Positions 16,203 to 24,726 of a stretch of 32,502 bases of DNA are shown here, piece by piece. The DNA lies in assembly GCA_050701115.1 (NCBI GenBank), contig JBOHER010000375.1:1-32502 (forward strand), in the 5' to 3' direction. The stretch is from JBOHER01 sp050701115 (GTDB lineage: Bacteria; Actinomycetota; Actinomycetes; Mycobacteriales; Pseudonocardiaceae). The notes below the pieces were generated by a model. That model saw nothing but the letters and a program-made list of their open reading frames with translations. It was not told the DNA's origin and searched no databases. Positions within the stretch are counted from its first letter, which is position 1. Each line of letters starts with the position of its first letter. Position numbers and translations under genes: made by a program.

Positions 16203-16233
16203 GGGGGCGGCGTCCGCGCCGCACGCCGCCCCC
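16203..16233. terminator. Bidirectional GC-rich terminator hairpin
   Basis: GGGGGCGGCG (16203-16212) pairs perfectly with CGCCGCCCCC (16224-16233) over an 11-nt loop. It lies between the end of the salicylate operon and the 3' end of the convergent peptidase remnant (stop at 16241). Confidence 0.7.
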
Positions 16234-16240
16234 CGCCCCA

Positions 16241-16842
16241 TCAGAACGTCAACCGGAACGCGTCGATGTAACCGGTGTCGTGCCGGTACACATCTCGCAC
16301 GCGCAGCTTCCAGGTGGGTGTGGAAATCGATGGCCGTGCTGATCTGCTGCTCGCCGCCCACCACCCGCCTGCGCACGAAGTCGTCGACGACCCGCACCTC
16401 GGGTGCGGATTCGGCGGATGGCCCCCGGTAGGTGTCGCTCGATGTGCTGCCCGAGGAGCCGCCGCAGCAACCCCACTCGTAGGCCCAGTTGCGGTTGAGG
16501 TCGGTGCCGACATAACTCGAGCCGGCATTGGGCTGCCGATTCTTGCGCCACGCCTTGTACGAGCCCGACTCGATGTCGTATTCGCTGCCGTCCGGGTTCA
16601 TGGTCGGCACAATCCAGATCTCGCGGGTATCGACGGCATTGCGAACCTCGGCGTCGGTGGCGTAACTCTCCGGTCTTGGCGATCTCGCTGCGCGGCTGGG
16701 CGGTTGTCACCCCGGCAACGAAGTACTCGGCCGTGGCCCGGCCGCCGTCGGCCTCGCGTGGCTGGCCGGTCGCCGTGCCGCTCAAGGACAGGAGCAAGCT
16801 GCTTGCGGATGGCGTTTTTCCCATTGTTGCCAGATAGGTCAT
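16241..16842 (-). pseudogene. Decayed M14 zinc carboxypeptidase with P-domain end
   Basis: Clear pieces of a secreted M14 carboxypeptidase are spread over three minus-strand frames. One frame gives IWIVPTMNPDGSEYD, YKAWRKNRQ and GTDLNRNWAYEWG, the carboxypeptidase core with the substrate-binding Asn-Arg pair, then DDFVRRRVVGGE and DFHTH. Another frame supplies the extreme end, WKLRVRDVYRHDTGY, like the last strand of a proprotein-convertase P domain, ending at TGA 16241. The upstream part (about 16672-16842) is in a third frame. The HxxE zinc motif and the catalytic Glu region are missing, so the gene has lost internal sequence and at least two frames. It is non-functional. Confidence 0.75.
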
Positions 16843-16858
16843 TGTTGCCAGACAGGAA
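16823..16858. promoter_or_regulatory. Two tandem 18-bp repeats before the PucR-type regulator gene
   Basis: ATTGTTGCCAGATAGGTC (16823-16840) is followed directly by ATTGTTGCCAGACAGGAA (16841-16858); 15 of 18 positions match. The second copy contains TTGCCA (16845-16850), a possible -35, 16 nt before TAGCCT (16867-16872), a possible -10. The pair could be an operator overlapping the promoter. Confidence 0.45.
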
Positions 16859-16880
16859 TGTGCGGATAGCCTGCTTTATT

Positions 16881-18758
16881 GTGACCGTGCGCTCCTTTGT
16901 CGAGCTCCTCTACGCGAACGAACCCGCCGAGGTGTTCGCCGAGCAGGTGGACGCCGCCGCCGCGGCGGGTGCCGACGAGGCGACCTTGGGCCGGACGCGC
17001 GACGAACTGGCCGTCGCGTTGAGGGTGCGTGAGCAGTTGTCGCGGCACCGGCAGCGCGAGGCCGAATTGCTCGCGCTGTACGAGAGCGCGAACGACCTCA
17101 CGGCGATCCGCGATGTCGACGCCGTGCTGCAGGCGATCGTCCACCGCGCCCGGCAACTGCTCAATGCCGACATCACCTACCTGAGCCTCAACGACGAATC
17201 GGAGCGGGTCTCATTCATGCGGGTCACCGACGGCTCGGTATCCGCGGAGTTCCGCAACCTCCGGCTGCCGTTGGGAACCGGCCTGCTGGGCCTGGTCGCC
17301 CAAACCGGTGCGCCGTATTCCACCGACGACTACTTCGGTGATCGGCGGTTCATCCACCGCGACTACATCGACCGCGCCGTCGAGCAGGAGGGCATCCACG
17401 CGATCCTCGGCGTGCCCCTCACCCTCGATGGCAAGGTGATCGGTGCGTTGCTTGCCGGTCATCGCAGCCCGCGCCCGTTCCCGCCCAGTGAGGTCACCCT
17501 GCTCGGATCGCTGGCCGCGCACGCCGCCATCGCGCTGGAGAACGCTCGGCTGTTCGAGCAGACGCGGGCGGCTGCCGAGCAGATCCGCGCGCACTCGGAG
17601 TCGGTGGAACTGGCCGCCAGCGCACATGACCGGCTGACCGATGTGCTGCTGGCGGGCGGCGGAGCGCCCGAGGTGGCGTCGGTGCTCGCCGACGTGTTGT
17701 CTGGCGACGTCGTCGTGCTCGATCCGCACGGGCGCCCGCTCGCCGCGACCAGCGCAGGCATCGACCTCGAGCCGGAGCAACGGATCGCCGCCACCCGGGA
17801 ATCGCGGCGGTCCGCGCGTACGGTGGAACTGCCCGGCGCCACGGTGCCGACATGGGTGGCCGCCGCCGTAGCAGGCTCCGACCACCTCGGCACGCTGGTG
17901 TTGCGTCGCGAAGGCGGCCTCGAACGGGCTGACCGGCGCATCTTCGAGCGTGGTGCGCTGGTGACGGCGCTCCTGCTGCTGTTCCAGCGGTCGGTGATCG
18001 AGGCTGAGGACCGGGTGCGTGGCGAGCTGCTCGACGATCTGCTCGCTGAGCCGACCCGGGATCTTGGCGCGCTGCGCGAACGCGCGAAACGGCAGGGTGC
18101 CGATCTGGACGCACCGCAGGTCGTCCTGGTCGTCAGGGTAGACGGCGTCGAGCGGCACCGGATCGCTGCTACGGCGTCTCGATTGGCCGCGAGCCGACGC
18201 GGCCTTGGTGGCTCGCACGGGCCCGAGTCGGTACTGGTATTGCCGGGCACCGACCCGATGGCTGCCGCGCGCTGGGCGCACGAACGACTGGCCGGGCTCG
18301 GTGGCTCGGTGACCGTCGGCGCATCAGGACCGACCGCGGAGGCGACCGCCGTCTCGGCCGCCTACCGGGATGCACGACAGTGCCTGCTCACCCTGGTAGC
18401 GCTCGGGCGTGCCGGCGAGGTGGCCGATGCCGCCGGTCTGGGGCTCGCACGGCTGCTGCTCGGCCACAATGGTCCTGCCGAGCTCGAGACCTTCGTCAGC
18501 GCGACGCTGGGGTCCGTGCTCGAGTACGACGAGCGGAGGGGCACCCAGTTGGTCGCCACACTCGACGCGTGGTTCGCCGCCGGCGGCAGTCCCTCGGAGG
18601 CAGCCACGTCGTTGCACGTGCATCCCAATACTGTCACACAGCGGCTCGACCGGATCACCGCGTTGCTGGGCGAGGGCTGGCGTGAGCCGCGGCGGGCGCT
18701 CGACATCCAGCTCGCGCTGCGGCTGTGGCGGCTGCGCGCCCTGCATCAAGGGACCTGA
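16881..18758 (+). CDS. GAF-domain PucR/CdaR-type transcriptional regulator
   Basis: A 625-residue cytoplasmic regulator. After an N-terminal coiled region (QLSRHRQREAELLALYESAN) comes a GAF sensory domain (about 85-235; LLNADITYLSLNDESE, VPLTLDGKVIGALLAGHR), then a long helical and GGDEF-like middle, and a C-terminal PucR-type helix-turn-helix (SLHVHPNTVTQRLDRITALL). Such proteins usually activate neighbouring catabolic operons on binding a metabolite. The SDR, transporter, dehydrogenase and amidase genes start 123 nt downstream, and a palindrome lies between, so they are the likely targets. GTG 16881 is chosen because a promoter-like pair would place transcription near it (leaderless); GTG 16860, with AGGAA close by, is the main alternative. 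The ligand is unknown. Confidence 0.83.
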   Translation: MTVRSFVELLYANEPAEVFAEQVDAAAAAGADEATLGRTRDELAVALRVREQLSRHRQREAELLALYESANDLTAIRDVDAVLQAIVHRARQLLNADITYLSLNDESERVSFMRVTDGSVSAEFRNLRLPLGTGLLGLVAQTGAPYSTDDYFGDRRFIHRDYIDRAVEQEGIHAILGVPLTLDGKVIGALLAGHRSPRPFPPSEVTLLGSLAAHAAIALENARLFEQTRAAAEQIRAHSESVELAASAHDRLTDVLLAGGGAPEVASVLADVLSGDVVVLDPHGRPLAATSAGIDLEPEQRIAATRESRRSARTVELPGATVPTWVAAAVAGSDHLGTLVLRREGGLERADRRIFERGALVTALLLLFQRSVIEAEDRVRGELLDDLLAEPTRDLGALRERAKRQGADLDAPQVVLVVRVDGVERHRIAATASRLAASRRGLGGSHGPESVLVLPGTDPMAAARWAHERLAGLGGSVTVGASGPTAEATAVSAAYRDARQCLLTLVALGRAGEVADAAGLGLARLLLGHNGPAELETFVSATLGSVLEYDERRGTQLVATLDAWFAAGGSPSEAATSLHVHPNTVTQRLDRITALLGEGWREPRRALDIQLALRLWRLRALHQGT

Positions 18759-18768
18759 TCCCCGCGTA

Positions 18769-18810
18769 GGTGCATCTGTCGACATATGCACCCGGGTAGG
18801 TGCATCTGTC
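18769..18810. promoter_or_regulatory. Palindromic operator with third half-site
   Basis: GGTGCATCTGTC (18769-18780) abuts GACATATGCACC (18781-18792), a 24-bp palindrome with one mismatched pair. A third copy of the left arm, identical, follows at 18799-18810, exactly 30 bp after the first. It sits just upstream of the -35-like TTGACC and is probably the binding site of the PucR-type regulator encoded upstream. Confidence 0.6.
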
Positions 18811-18817
18811 ACATAGG

Positions 18818-18847
18818 TTGACCATCATTGTGTGATTGAAGCACATA
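18818..18847 (+). promoter_or_regulatory. Probable promoter of the SDR-transporter operon
   Basis: TTGACC (18818-18823) and ACATAG (18842-18847) are spaced by 18 bp and lie about 35 nt before ATG 18882, immediately downstream of the palindromic operator. Confidence 0.45.
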
Positions 18848-18881
18848 GCTACTTTGCTGGAAGAACCCTAGCGTCTGGACC

Positions 18882-19643
18882 ATGCAGGAGTACTGTGGCC
18901 CAGATCTCAGCGCGCACACCGCCTTGGTGACCGGCGCGGGCAGTGGCATCGGCCTGGCCTGCGCGGAGCGGCTCTCGGCGGCAGGCGCCAAGGTCGTTGT
19001 GCTCGACCGCGACGAATCCACCGCGCACGCGGTGGCCGACCGGTTGGGCGGAACGGCGATGGTCGCCGATCTGTCCGAGCCGTCGATCGTCGATGGGCTC
19101 GGGCTCGCGGCCGACATCCTGGTCAACAACGCGGGCCTGCAGCACGTCGCCCCGATCGAGGAGTTCGACCCCGACCGGTTCACGCTGATGCAGAAGGTGA
19201 TGCTCGAGGCGCCGTTCCGGCTCGCCCGGGTGCTGCTACCCCAGATGTATACCCGGGGCTGGGGACGGATCGTGCACATCTCCTCTGTGCACGGCCACCG
19301 CGCATCGCCGTACAAAAGTGCCTACGTCTCAGCCAAGCATGGCCTCGAGGGGCTGTCGAAGGTGATCGCACTTGAAGGGGCAAGTAGAGGCGTCACCTCC
19401 AACACGATCTGTCCCGGATATGTGCGCACGCCGCTGGTGGAAGGTCAGATCGCCGAGCAGGCCCGCGTGCACGGGATCGACGAATCGGCGGTGCTGGACG
19501 AGGTGCTGCTCGCCCGGACCCCGATCAAGCGCCTCGTGCGGCCGGCCGAGGTCGCCGATCTCGTCGCCTATCTGTGCGGGCCCGGCACCGACTCGATCAC
19601 CGGCTCCGCATTCACCCTCGACGGCGGATGGACCGCCACCTAG
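18882..19643 (+). CDS. Short-chain dehydrogenase, 3-hydroxybutyrate dehydrogenase-like
   Basis: A 253-residue classical SDR. TGAGSGIG at residues 18-25 binds NAD(H), NNAGLQHVAPIEEF carries the NNAG motif, the active-site Ser is in ISSVHGHRA, and YVSAKHG supplies the Tyr-x-x-x-Lys pair. ICPGYVRTPLVEGQI and the NAGLQHVAP stretch are typical of D-3-hydroxybutyrate dehydrogenases, which oxidise 3-hydroxybutyrate to acetoacetate. The ATG at 18882 has only a weak ribosome site. It is first of a run of same-strand genes (transporter 50 nt downstream), so the true substrate may be a related 3-hydroxy acid imported by that carrier. Confidence 0.82.
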   Translation: MQEYCGPDLSAHTALVTGAGSGIGLACAERLSAAGAKVVVLDRDESTAHAVADRLGGTAMVADLSEPSIVDGLGLAADILVNNAGLQHVAPIEEFDPDRFTLMQKVMLEAPFRLARVLLPQMYTRGWGRIVHISSVHGHRASPYKSAYVSAKHGLEGLSKVIALEGASRGVTSNTICPGYVRTPLVEGQIAEQARVHGIDESAVLDEVLLARTPIKRLVRPAEVADLVAYLCGPGTDSITGSAFTLDGGWTAT

Positions 19644-19693
19644 CACCACCCGCGTCATCAACTACGGCGACCCTGGTATCGAAAGGAAACCCG

Positions 19694-21064
19694 ATGTCCA
19701 CCCACACTCCCGCAACAGCGGAGGCACCGCCGCGCAGCTCGATCCACAAGGTGGTGTTCGCCAGCCTGATCGGTACCGCAGTCGAATGGTACGACTTCTT
19801 CCTCTACGGCTCGGCCGCCGCCCTGGTCTTCGGGGCGCTGTTCTTCCCGTCGAGTGATCCCGTCACCGGAACCCTGCTCGCCTTTGGCACCTACGCGGTC
19901 GGCTTCGCCGCCCGTCCGCTCGGGGGCATCGTGTTCGGTCACTTCGGTGACCGGGTCGGTCGCAAGAAGATGCTGGTGGCCAGCCTGGTGCTGATGGGCG
20001 TGGCGACCTTCGTCATCGGTCTGCTGCCGACCTACGCCACCATCGGGATCGCCGCACCGATCCTGCTGCTGGTGTGCCGCCTGCTGCAGGGCTTCGCCGT
20101 CGGCGGCGAGTGGGGTGGCGCGGTGCTGATGGCCGCCGAACACGGTGATGAGCGGCGGCGCGGGTTCTGGTCCTCGTGGCCGCAGGCCGGTGTTCCGCTG
20201 GGCAACCTGCTCGCCACGGCGGTGCTGTGGCTGCTGGCGCTGTTCCAGCCGGACGACGCGTTCCAGGCCTGGGGCTGGCGTATTCCGTTCCTGCTCAGCG
20301 CGGTGCTGGTGGTCATCGGCCTGTGGGTGCGGCTGTCGCTGGAGGAGTCTCCGGTGTTCGCCGAGGCCAAGGCAGAGCTGGAGGCCAAGGCCGCAGGCAC
20401 CCCGACGTTGCCGCTGCTGACCGTGATCAAGAAGTACCCGCGCGAGGTGCTGATCGCGATGGGAATGCGGATGGCGGAGAACATCTCCTACTACATCTTC
20501 ACCATCGTCGTGATCAGCTACCTGACGACCTATCTGGACATGCCCAAGGACGGCGCGTTGAAGGGTGTGCTGATCGGCTCGGTGTTGCAGTTCTTCCTGA
20601 TTCCGGCCGTCGGTGCGCTCTCCGATCGGGTCGGGCGTCGACCGCTATATCTCGCCGGTGCCGCGGGAGTCGGCCTATGGACCTTCGTGTTCTTCAACAT
20701 GATCGACTCGCGCAGCGAGACGCAGGTCGTGCTCGCCGTGGTGATCGGGCTGGCCTTCCACACGTTGATGTACGCGCCGCAGGCGGCGTTCTTCTCCGAA
20801 CTGTTCGGCACCAGCGTTCGCTACAGTGGCGCGTCCGTCGGCTACCAGCTGGCCTCGGTCTTCGCCGGTGGGCTCGCTCCGATCATCGCGCTCACCCTGC
20901 TCGGCGACGTGAGCGAGGGCAACACCGGCGCTGTCGGCATCTACGTCTCCATCGCGTCGGCGATCAGCATCGTGGCCGTATTGCTCGCCAAGGAAACCCG
21001 CGGCTCGTCGCTGCGACACGACCGGCTGATCGAGGAAGCCACGGCAGAGGTCAAGGGAGCCTGA
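19694..21064 (+). CDS. MHS-family MFS metabolite:H+ symporter
   Basis: A 456-residue, 12-helix membrane carrier. The start of helix 1, GTAVEWYDFFLYG, is the hallmark of the metabolite:H+ symporter family (ShiA, KgtP, ProP relatives); FGHFGDRVGRKKMLV is the loop 2-3 motif and RLLQGFAVGGEWGGA, in helix 4-5, is also family-specific. The long central loop is charged (FAEAKAELEAKAAG). These carriers import organic acids with protons. ATG 19694 follows AAAGGAAA 5 nt upstream. It lies between the SDR and, 3 nt after its stop, the alcohol dehydrogenase, so it probably imports the substrate of this operon. The substrate cannot be deduced. Confidence 0.9.
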   Translation: MSTHTPATAEAPPRSSIHKVVFASLIGTAVEWYDFFLYGSAAALVFGALFFPSSDPVTGTLLAFGTYAVGFAARPLGGIVFGHFGDRVGRKKMLVASLVLMGVATFVIGLLPTYATIGIAAPILLLVCRLLQGFAVGGEWGGAVLMAAEHGDERRRGFWSSWPQAGVPLGNLLATAVLWLLALFQPDDAFQAWGWRIPFLLSAVLVVIGLWVRLSLEESPVFAEAKAELEAKAAGTPTLPLLTVIKKYPREVLIAMGMRMAENISYYIFTIVVISYLTTYLDMPKDGALKGVLIGSVLQFFLIPAVGALSDRVGRRPLYLAGAAGVGLWTFVFFNMIDSRSETQVVLAVVIGLAFHTLMYAPQAAFFSELFGTSVRYSGASVGYQLASVFAGGLAPIIALTLLGDVSEGNTGAVGIYVSIASAISIVAVLLAKETRGSSLRHDRLIEEATAEVKGA

Positions 21065-21067
21065 CCG

Positions 21068-22201
21068 ATGCGCATTCGGGCCGCGGTACTCCGTGAGGCA
21101 GCACTGCCCGGCCCTTACGCCGACAGCAGGCCACTTGCCGTGGAGGATGTCAACCTCGCTGGCCCCGGGCCGGGTGAGGTGCTGGTGCGCAACATTGCCG
21201 CCGGACTGTGCCACTCAGACCTCTCGGCAGTGGACGGGTCACGACCCCGTCCACTGCCGATGGTCCTCGGACACGAGGCTGCCGGGGTGGTCGAGGAGGT
21301 CGGTCGCGATGTCTCGCTGGTCGCACCCGGCGACCACGTCGTCTACTCCTACGTCCCGATGTGCGGCGAGTGCGTGTCCTGCCAGTCGGGCCGGGTGGTG
21401 CTTTGCGAGCGTGGGTTCGCCGCGAATTCCGCCGGTGCGTTGCTCGGTGATGTGCGCAGGCTGAGTGTCGACGGGCAGTCCCTCCATCATCACCTCGGCG
21501 TCTCCGGTTTCGCCGGGCACAGTGTGGTGTCAGGCGCATCCCTGGTGCCGATCACCCGCGACGTACCACTGGACACCGCTGCCCTGTTCGGCTGCGCGGT
21601 TGCCACCGGAGTCGGCGCGATCGTGAACACCGCGGCGGTGCGACCGGGGGAGTCGGTCGCGGTGCTCGGCCTGGGTGGGGTGGGATTGTCCGCGGTGATG
21701 GGGGCGGTGCTGGCGGGTGCCTGCCCGGTGATCGCGAGCGACCCGGTCGGCGCCAAGCGTGATCTCGCGGTTCGGATGGGGGCCACCCATGTGGTTTCCG
21801 GTGGCGCTGATGCGGTCGATGCGATCAGGGAGCTTTCTGGCGGTGGTGTGGACTGGGCGGTTGAATGCGTGGGGAACTCCGGAGTGCTGGCGCAGGCCTA
21901 TGCCGCCGCCCGCCGTGGTGGTGCCGCGGTGTCGGTCGGCCTGCCGCACCCGTCGCAGACGCTGGAGATCCCCGCGGTGTCGCTGGTCGCCGAGGAGAAG
22001 CGCGTCATCGGTTCCTACATGGGGTCCTCGGTTCCGCGGCGAGACGTACCCCGGATGATCGCCCTCTACCAGGCGGGACGGCTGCCGGTCCAGCTGCTGA
22101 ACTCGGGGTCGATCGGCCTGGACGACATCAACACTGCGATGGACCGGCTCGCCGCGGGCCAGGCGGTGCGGCAGTTGGTGAACTTCGCCCCCGAGCACTG
22201 A
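21068..22201 (+). CDS. Zinc-dependent alcohol dehydrogenase (MDR family)
   Basis: A 377-residue medium-chain dehydrogenase. GLCHSDLS gives the catalytic zinc cysteine, GHEAAGVVEEVG the catalytic His-Glu, and CGECVSCQSGRVVLC the structural-zinc cysteines; the NAD(P) site is VLGLGGVGLSAVMGA. It resembles class III-like and aryl-alcohol dehydrogenases, which oxidise primary alcohols to aldehydes in the cytoplasm. It follows the transporter by 3 nt, so is co-transcribed. Whether it works on an alcohol, an S-hydroxymethyl thiol or an aryl alcohol cannot be told from the sequence. Confidence 0.88.
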   Translation: MRIRAAVLREAALPGPYADSRPLAVEDVNLAGPGPGEVLVRNIAAGLCHSDLSAVDGSRPRPLPMVLGHEAAGVVEEVGRDVSLVAPGDHVVYSYVPMCGECVSCQSGRVVLCERGFAANSAGALLGDVRRLSVDGQSLHHHLGVSGFAGHSVVSGASLVPITRDVPLDTAALFGCAVATGVGAIVNTAAVRPGESVAVLGLGGVGLSAVMGAVLAGACPVIASDPVGAKRDLAVRMGATHVVSGGADAVDAIRELSGGGVDWAVECVGNSGVLAQAYAAARRGGAAVSVGLPHPSQTLEIPAVSLVAEEKRVIGSYMGSSVPRRDVPRMIALYQAGRLPVQLLNSGSIGLDDINTAMDRLAAGQAVRQLVNFAPEH

Positions 22202-22235
22202 ACGTGCCGGACCCGTTCCCGGTTAGGCTGCGGCA

Positions 22236-23567
22236 ATGACCCCGACCGCGAGCGAGATTGCCGCCCGGGTGCGCGCCGGGGCCGCAGATCCTGTGCTGAT
22301 CACCGAGCAGGCCCTGGCCAGGATCGCAGCGGTCGACGGCGTGCTCGGCGCGTTCCGGGTGGTGCGTGACAAGGCTGCCCTCGCCGAGGCCGCAGCTGTG
22401 CGTGAGCGGCCTGACCTGGCCGAACTGCCGCTGGCCGGAGTGCCGGTCGCGGTCAAGGACGTCGCGGCGATCAGCGGTGAGTGCGTCACCAACGGTGCAC
22501 TCGCTGCGGCCACCGAACCCGCGGACGCGGACCATGTGATCGTGCGCAGGCTGCGGGACGCGGGCGCGATCGTCGTCGGCATCACGAGGGTGCCGGAACT
22601 ATGCATCTGGCCGATGAGCGACGACCCGGCAGGCACGGCTCGCAACCCGTGGGATCCGGCCTACACCGCGGGCGGCTCCTCCGGCGGCAGTGGATCGGCC
22701 GTCGCAGCCGGGCTGGTGCCGATCGCGCACGGCACCGACGGAATGGGCTCGGTCCGCCTGCCCGCGGCGATCTGCGGGCTCGTCGGCGTCAAACCCGGCA
22801 GCGGGGTGATCAAGGAACCGGATGCGATGTCCTGGTACGGAATGTCCTCCCATGGTTCGCTCACCACCACGGTCGCCGACGCGGGCCTCATGCTTTCCGT
22901 GCTCGCCGAGCGTCCCGAACTGGCCGAGGTCACCGAACCCGTGGCGCCGCTGCGGATCGCGGTGTCAACCCGCGCACCGCTGGGCGTGCCGGTCCAGCAC
23001 AGGATCCGCGATGCGGCAACGACCGCGGCGGCGGGCTTGTCCGATGAGGGCCACCTGGTTACCCGTGCCACGCCGCACTACGGCCTGAGCACAGTGGTAG
23101 GCATGGCCGTTCGGTGGTTCGCCGGGCCGTCCGAGCAGGCCGACGCGCTGGACCACGCCCTACTGCAGCGCCGCACCCGTGCCCACATCGGCGCGGGTCA
23201 CGCCCTACGCCGTGCCGGGCTGATCCGGCCGCGCACGGCCGAGCGCTGGCGGACACGGGCTGCCCGGTTCTTCGAGGAGTACGACGTGCTGCTCACACCG
23301 ACGTTCGCCACCGTGCCCCCGGAAGCGCGCAGTTGGCATCGGCGGTCGTGGCTGTCGAACGCGATCTCCGCTGCCCGGTTCGCACCATTCACCGGACCGT
23401 GGAACCTGGCGGGATTCCCCGCCATGACCGTGCCTGCCGGACACGACAAGAACGGCCTGCCGCTCGGCGTGCAACTGGTTGCCGCCCCGGACGGAGAACG
23501 GCTCCTGCTCAGCCTGGCCGCTCAGCTCGAGCGGCGCAACCCCTGGCCGCGGACGGTGGCCGACTAG
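22236..23567 (+). CDS. Amidase (amidase-signature family)
   Basis: A 443-residue amidase-signature hydrolase. The catalytic triad can be placed: Lys74 in VAVKDVAAI, the cis-Ser Ser148 in AGGSSGGSG and the nucleophile Ser172 in DGMGSVRLPAA; the 24-residue spacing of the serines is the family norm. It hydrolyses amides to acids and ammonia in the cytoplasm. It starts 34 nt after the alcohol dehydrogenase, at ATG 22236, in the same direction, so it probably belongs to the operon. It ends in CTAG, which is also the stop of the convergent coiled-coil gene. The amide substrate is unknown; a GatA role is unlikely because the gatCB partners are absent. Confidence 0.85.
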   Translation: MTPTASEIAARVRAGAADPVLITEQALARIAAVDGVLGAFRVVRDKAALAEAAAVRERPDLAELPLAGVPVAVKDVAAISGECVTNGALAAATEPADADHVIVRRLRDAGAIVVGITRVPELCIWPMSDDPAGTARNPWDPAYTAGGSSGGSGSAVAAGLVPIAHGTDGMGSVRLPAAICGLVGVKPGSGVIKEPDAMSWYGMSSHGSLTTTVADAGLMLSVLAERPELAEVTEPVAPLRIAVSTRAPLGVPVQHRIRDAATTAAAGLSDEGHLVTRATPHYGLSTVVGMAVRWFAGPSEQADALDHALLQRRTRAHIGAGHALRRAGLIRPRTAERWRTRAARFFEEYDVLLTPTFATVPPEARSWHRRSWLSNAISAARFAPFTGPWNLAGFPAMTVPAGHDKNGLPLGVQLVAAPDGERLLLSLAAQLERRNPWPRTVAD

Positions 23568-24616
23568 CGGCCTTTGTCCCTCGATGCGCTCTCCGGTCCC
23601 GCGCCGACCTCGGCATGCGGCCGCGGCGATGGCTTGTGCGCAGCACGAGCGGGGCCGTTGCCCCGGGCACCATTGCCCGCTGCGGCGTTGTCGGCTTCGC
23701 TGGGTGCCTCGCCGTTGCCGTCCGCCGGCACAGCCTCCTCGACCCGAGGCACCGGCAGCAACTCGTTCTCGAGCGGTTCGAGTGCGGCCTGGCTATTGGC
23801 CAGCAGCTCGTCGGCGGAGCTGAGCCGGGAACGGACATCCGCACCGATCTCGGCGAGCCGGTCGATGATCGTGTTGGCCTCCGCGGTCCGGCTGTTGGCG
23901 TCCTTGGTGGCTTCGGCGATGCGGCGCTGAGCCTCGGTCGTCGCCTCGGCTATGCGTCGCTGGGCGTGGTTCTTGCTGGCCGTCTGCTGGTCGGCGATGT
24001 ACTTGTCCAGCGCGCCGCGTTCGGCGGCCATGTGTGCGTCGAACTCCTGCTCGATGGCCCTGCGCTTGCGCTCGGCTTCGGCGTCGAGCCGGTCGCGCCT
24101 GCGCACCGCGTCGACGGTCAATTGCTGCACTTCGGCGCGGGTTTCCTCGAGGGCCGCCCGATGCTCGGCGTGCATCGCCTCCGCGTGTGCGTCGAGTTCG
24201 GAGAGCAGGGAACGATAGCGCTCACGCAGGGCGATGGAGGCCTGTGCGGTGGACTTCCAGTTCTCTTCCGCCGCGGTCTGCGCCCGGGCGGTGATCTCAT
24301 CGGCCTTGAGGTAGGCGATGTGACCCACCCGTTGCATCCGCTGATCGAGGTCGTCGAGATCCTTCGGTGGCACCGATAGCTCCTCGACTCGCTCGGACAG
24401 CGTGCCGTTCTCGGCGCGGGCCGACTCCAGTTGCTGGGACAGCGCGTTGAGCTGGGACAGCGCGCTGTCCCGCTCGGCGATCAGACGACGCACGTCGGCC
24501 TGGATCATGTCGAGGTGCTCCCTGACCTGGTTGCGGTCGTAGCCGTTCCACATATGGTCGAATTCACGCGGAACGCGGGGGAGTGCGTTGTCTCGCTTCG
24601 GGCGCGGCGAAGTCAT
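23564..24616 (-). CDS. DivIVA-like coiled-coil protein
   Basis: A 350-residue protein that is mostly coiled coil. After a short basic start, FDHMWNGYDRNQVREHLDMI (about 19-38) resembles the lipid-binding, pole-targeting head of DivIVA/Wag31 proteins; then heptad-rich helices run from about 39 to 275 (Ala-Glu-Arg-Gln rich, with repeats of the type RRIAEATTEAQ and RRIAEATKDAN), followed by a low-complexity Gly/Ala/Asn tail. Such proteins organise septal or polar growth in actinobacteria. The gene overlaps the amidase by 4 nt tail to tail. The start ATG 24616 is the only reasonable one. A polar-growth role is inferred from the head domain only. Confidence 0.75.
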   Translation of the reverse strand: MTSPRPKRDNALPRVPREFDHMWNGYDRNQVREHLDMIQADVRRLIAERDSALSQLNALSQQLESARAENGTLSERVEELSVPPKDLDDLDQRMQRVGHIAYLKADEITARAQTAAEENWKSTAQASIALRERYRSLLSELDAHAEAMHAEHRAALEETRAEVQQLTVDAVRRRDRLDAEAERKRRAIEQEFDAHMAAERGALDKYIADQQTASKNHAQRRIAEATTEAQRRIAEATKDANSRTAEANTIIDRLAEIGADVRSRLSSADELLANSQAALEPLENELLPVPRVEEAVPADGNGEAPSEADNAAAGNGARGNGPARAAHKPSPRPHAEVGAGPESASRDKGR

Positions 24617-24726
24617 GCCCCGACGTTACCTGCGTACGTTCTGTTGTCACCGTCAGACTCGCCAGTCAACCCTGTTGGGCTCATTACCCCGCCCCACGAT
24701 TACCCTCCGTTGCCGATGGCGTGGTG

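Noticed and set aside
16275..16880. N-terminal extension of the PucR-type regulator through the peptidase remnant
   Set aside because: The extra 200 residues are the plus-strand shadow of the decayed M14 gene; recognisable regulator sequence begins at about 16887.
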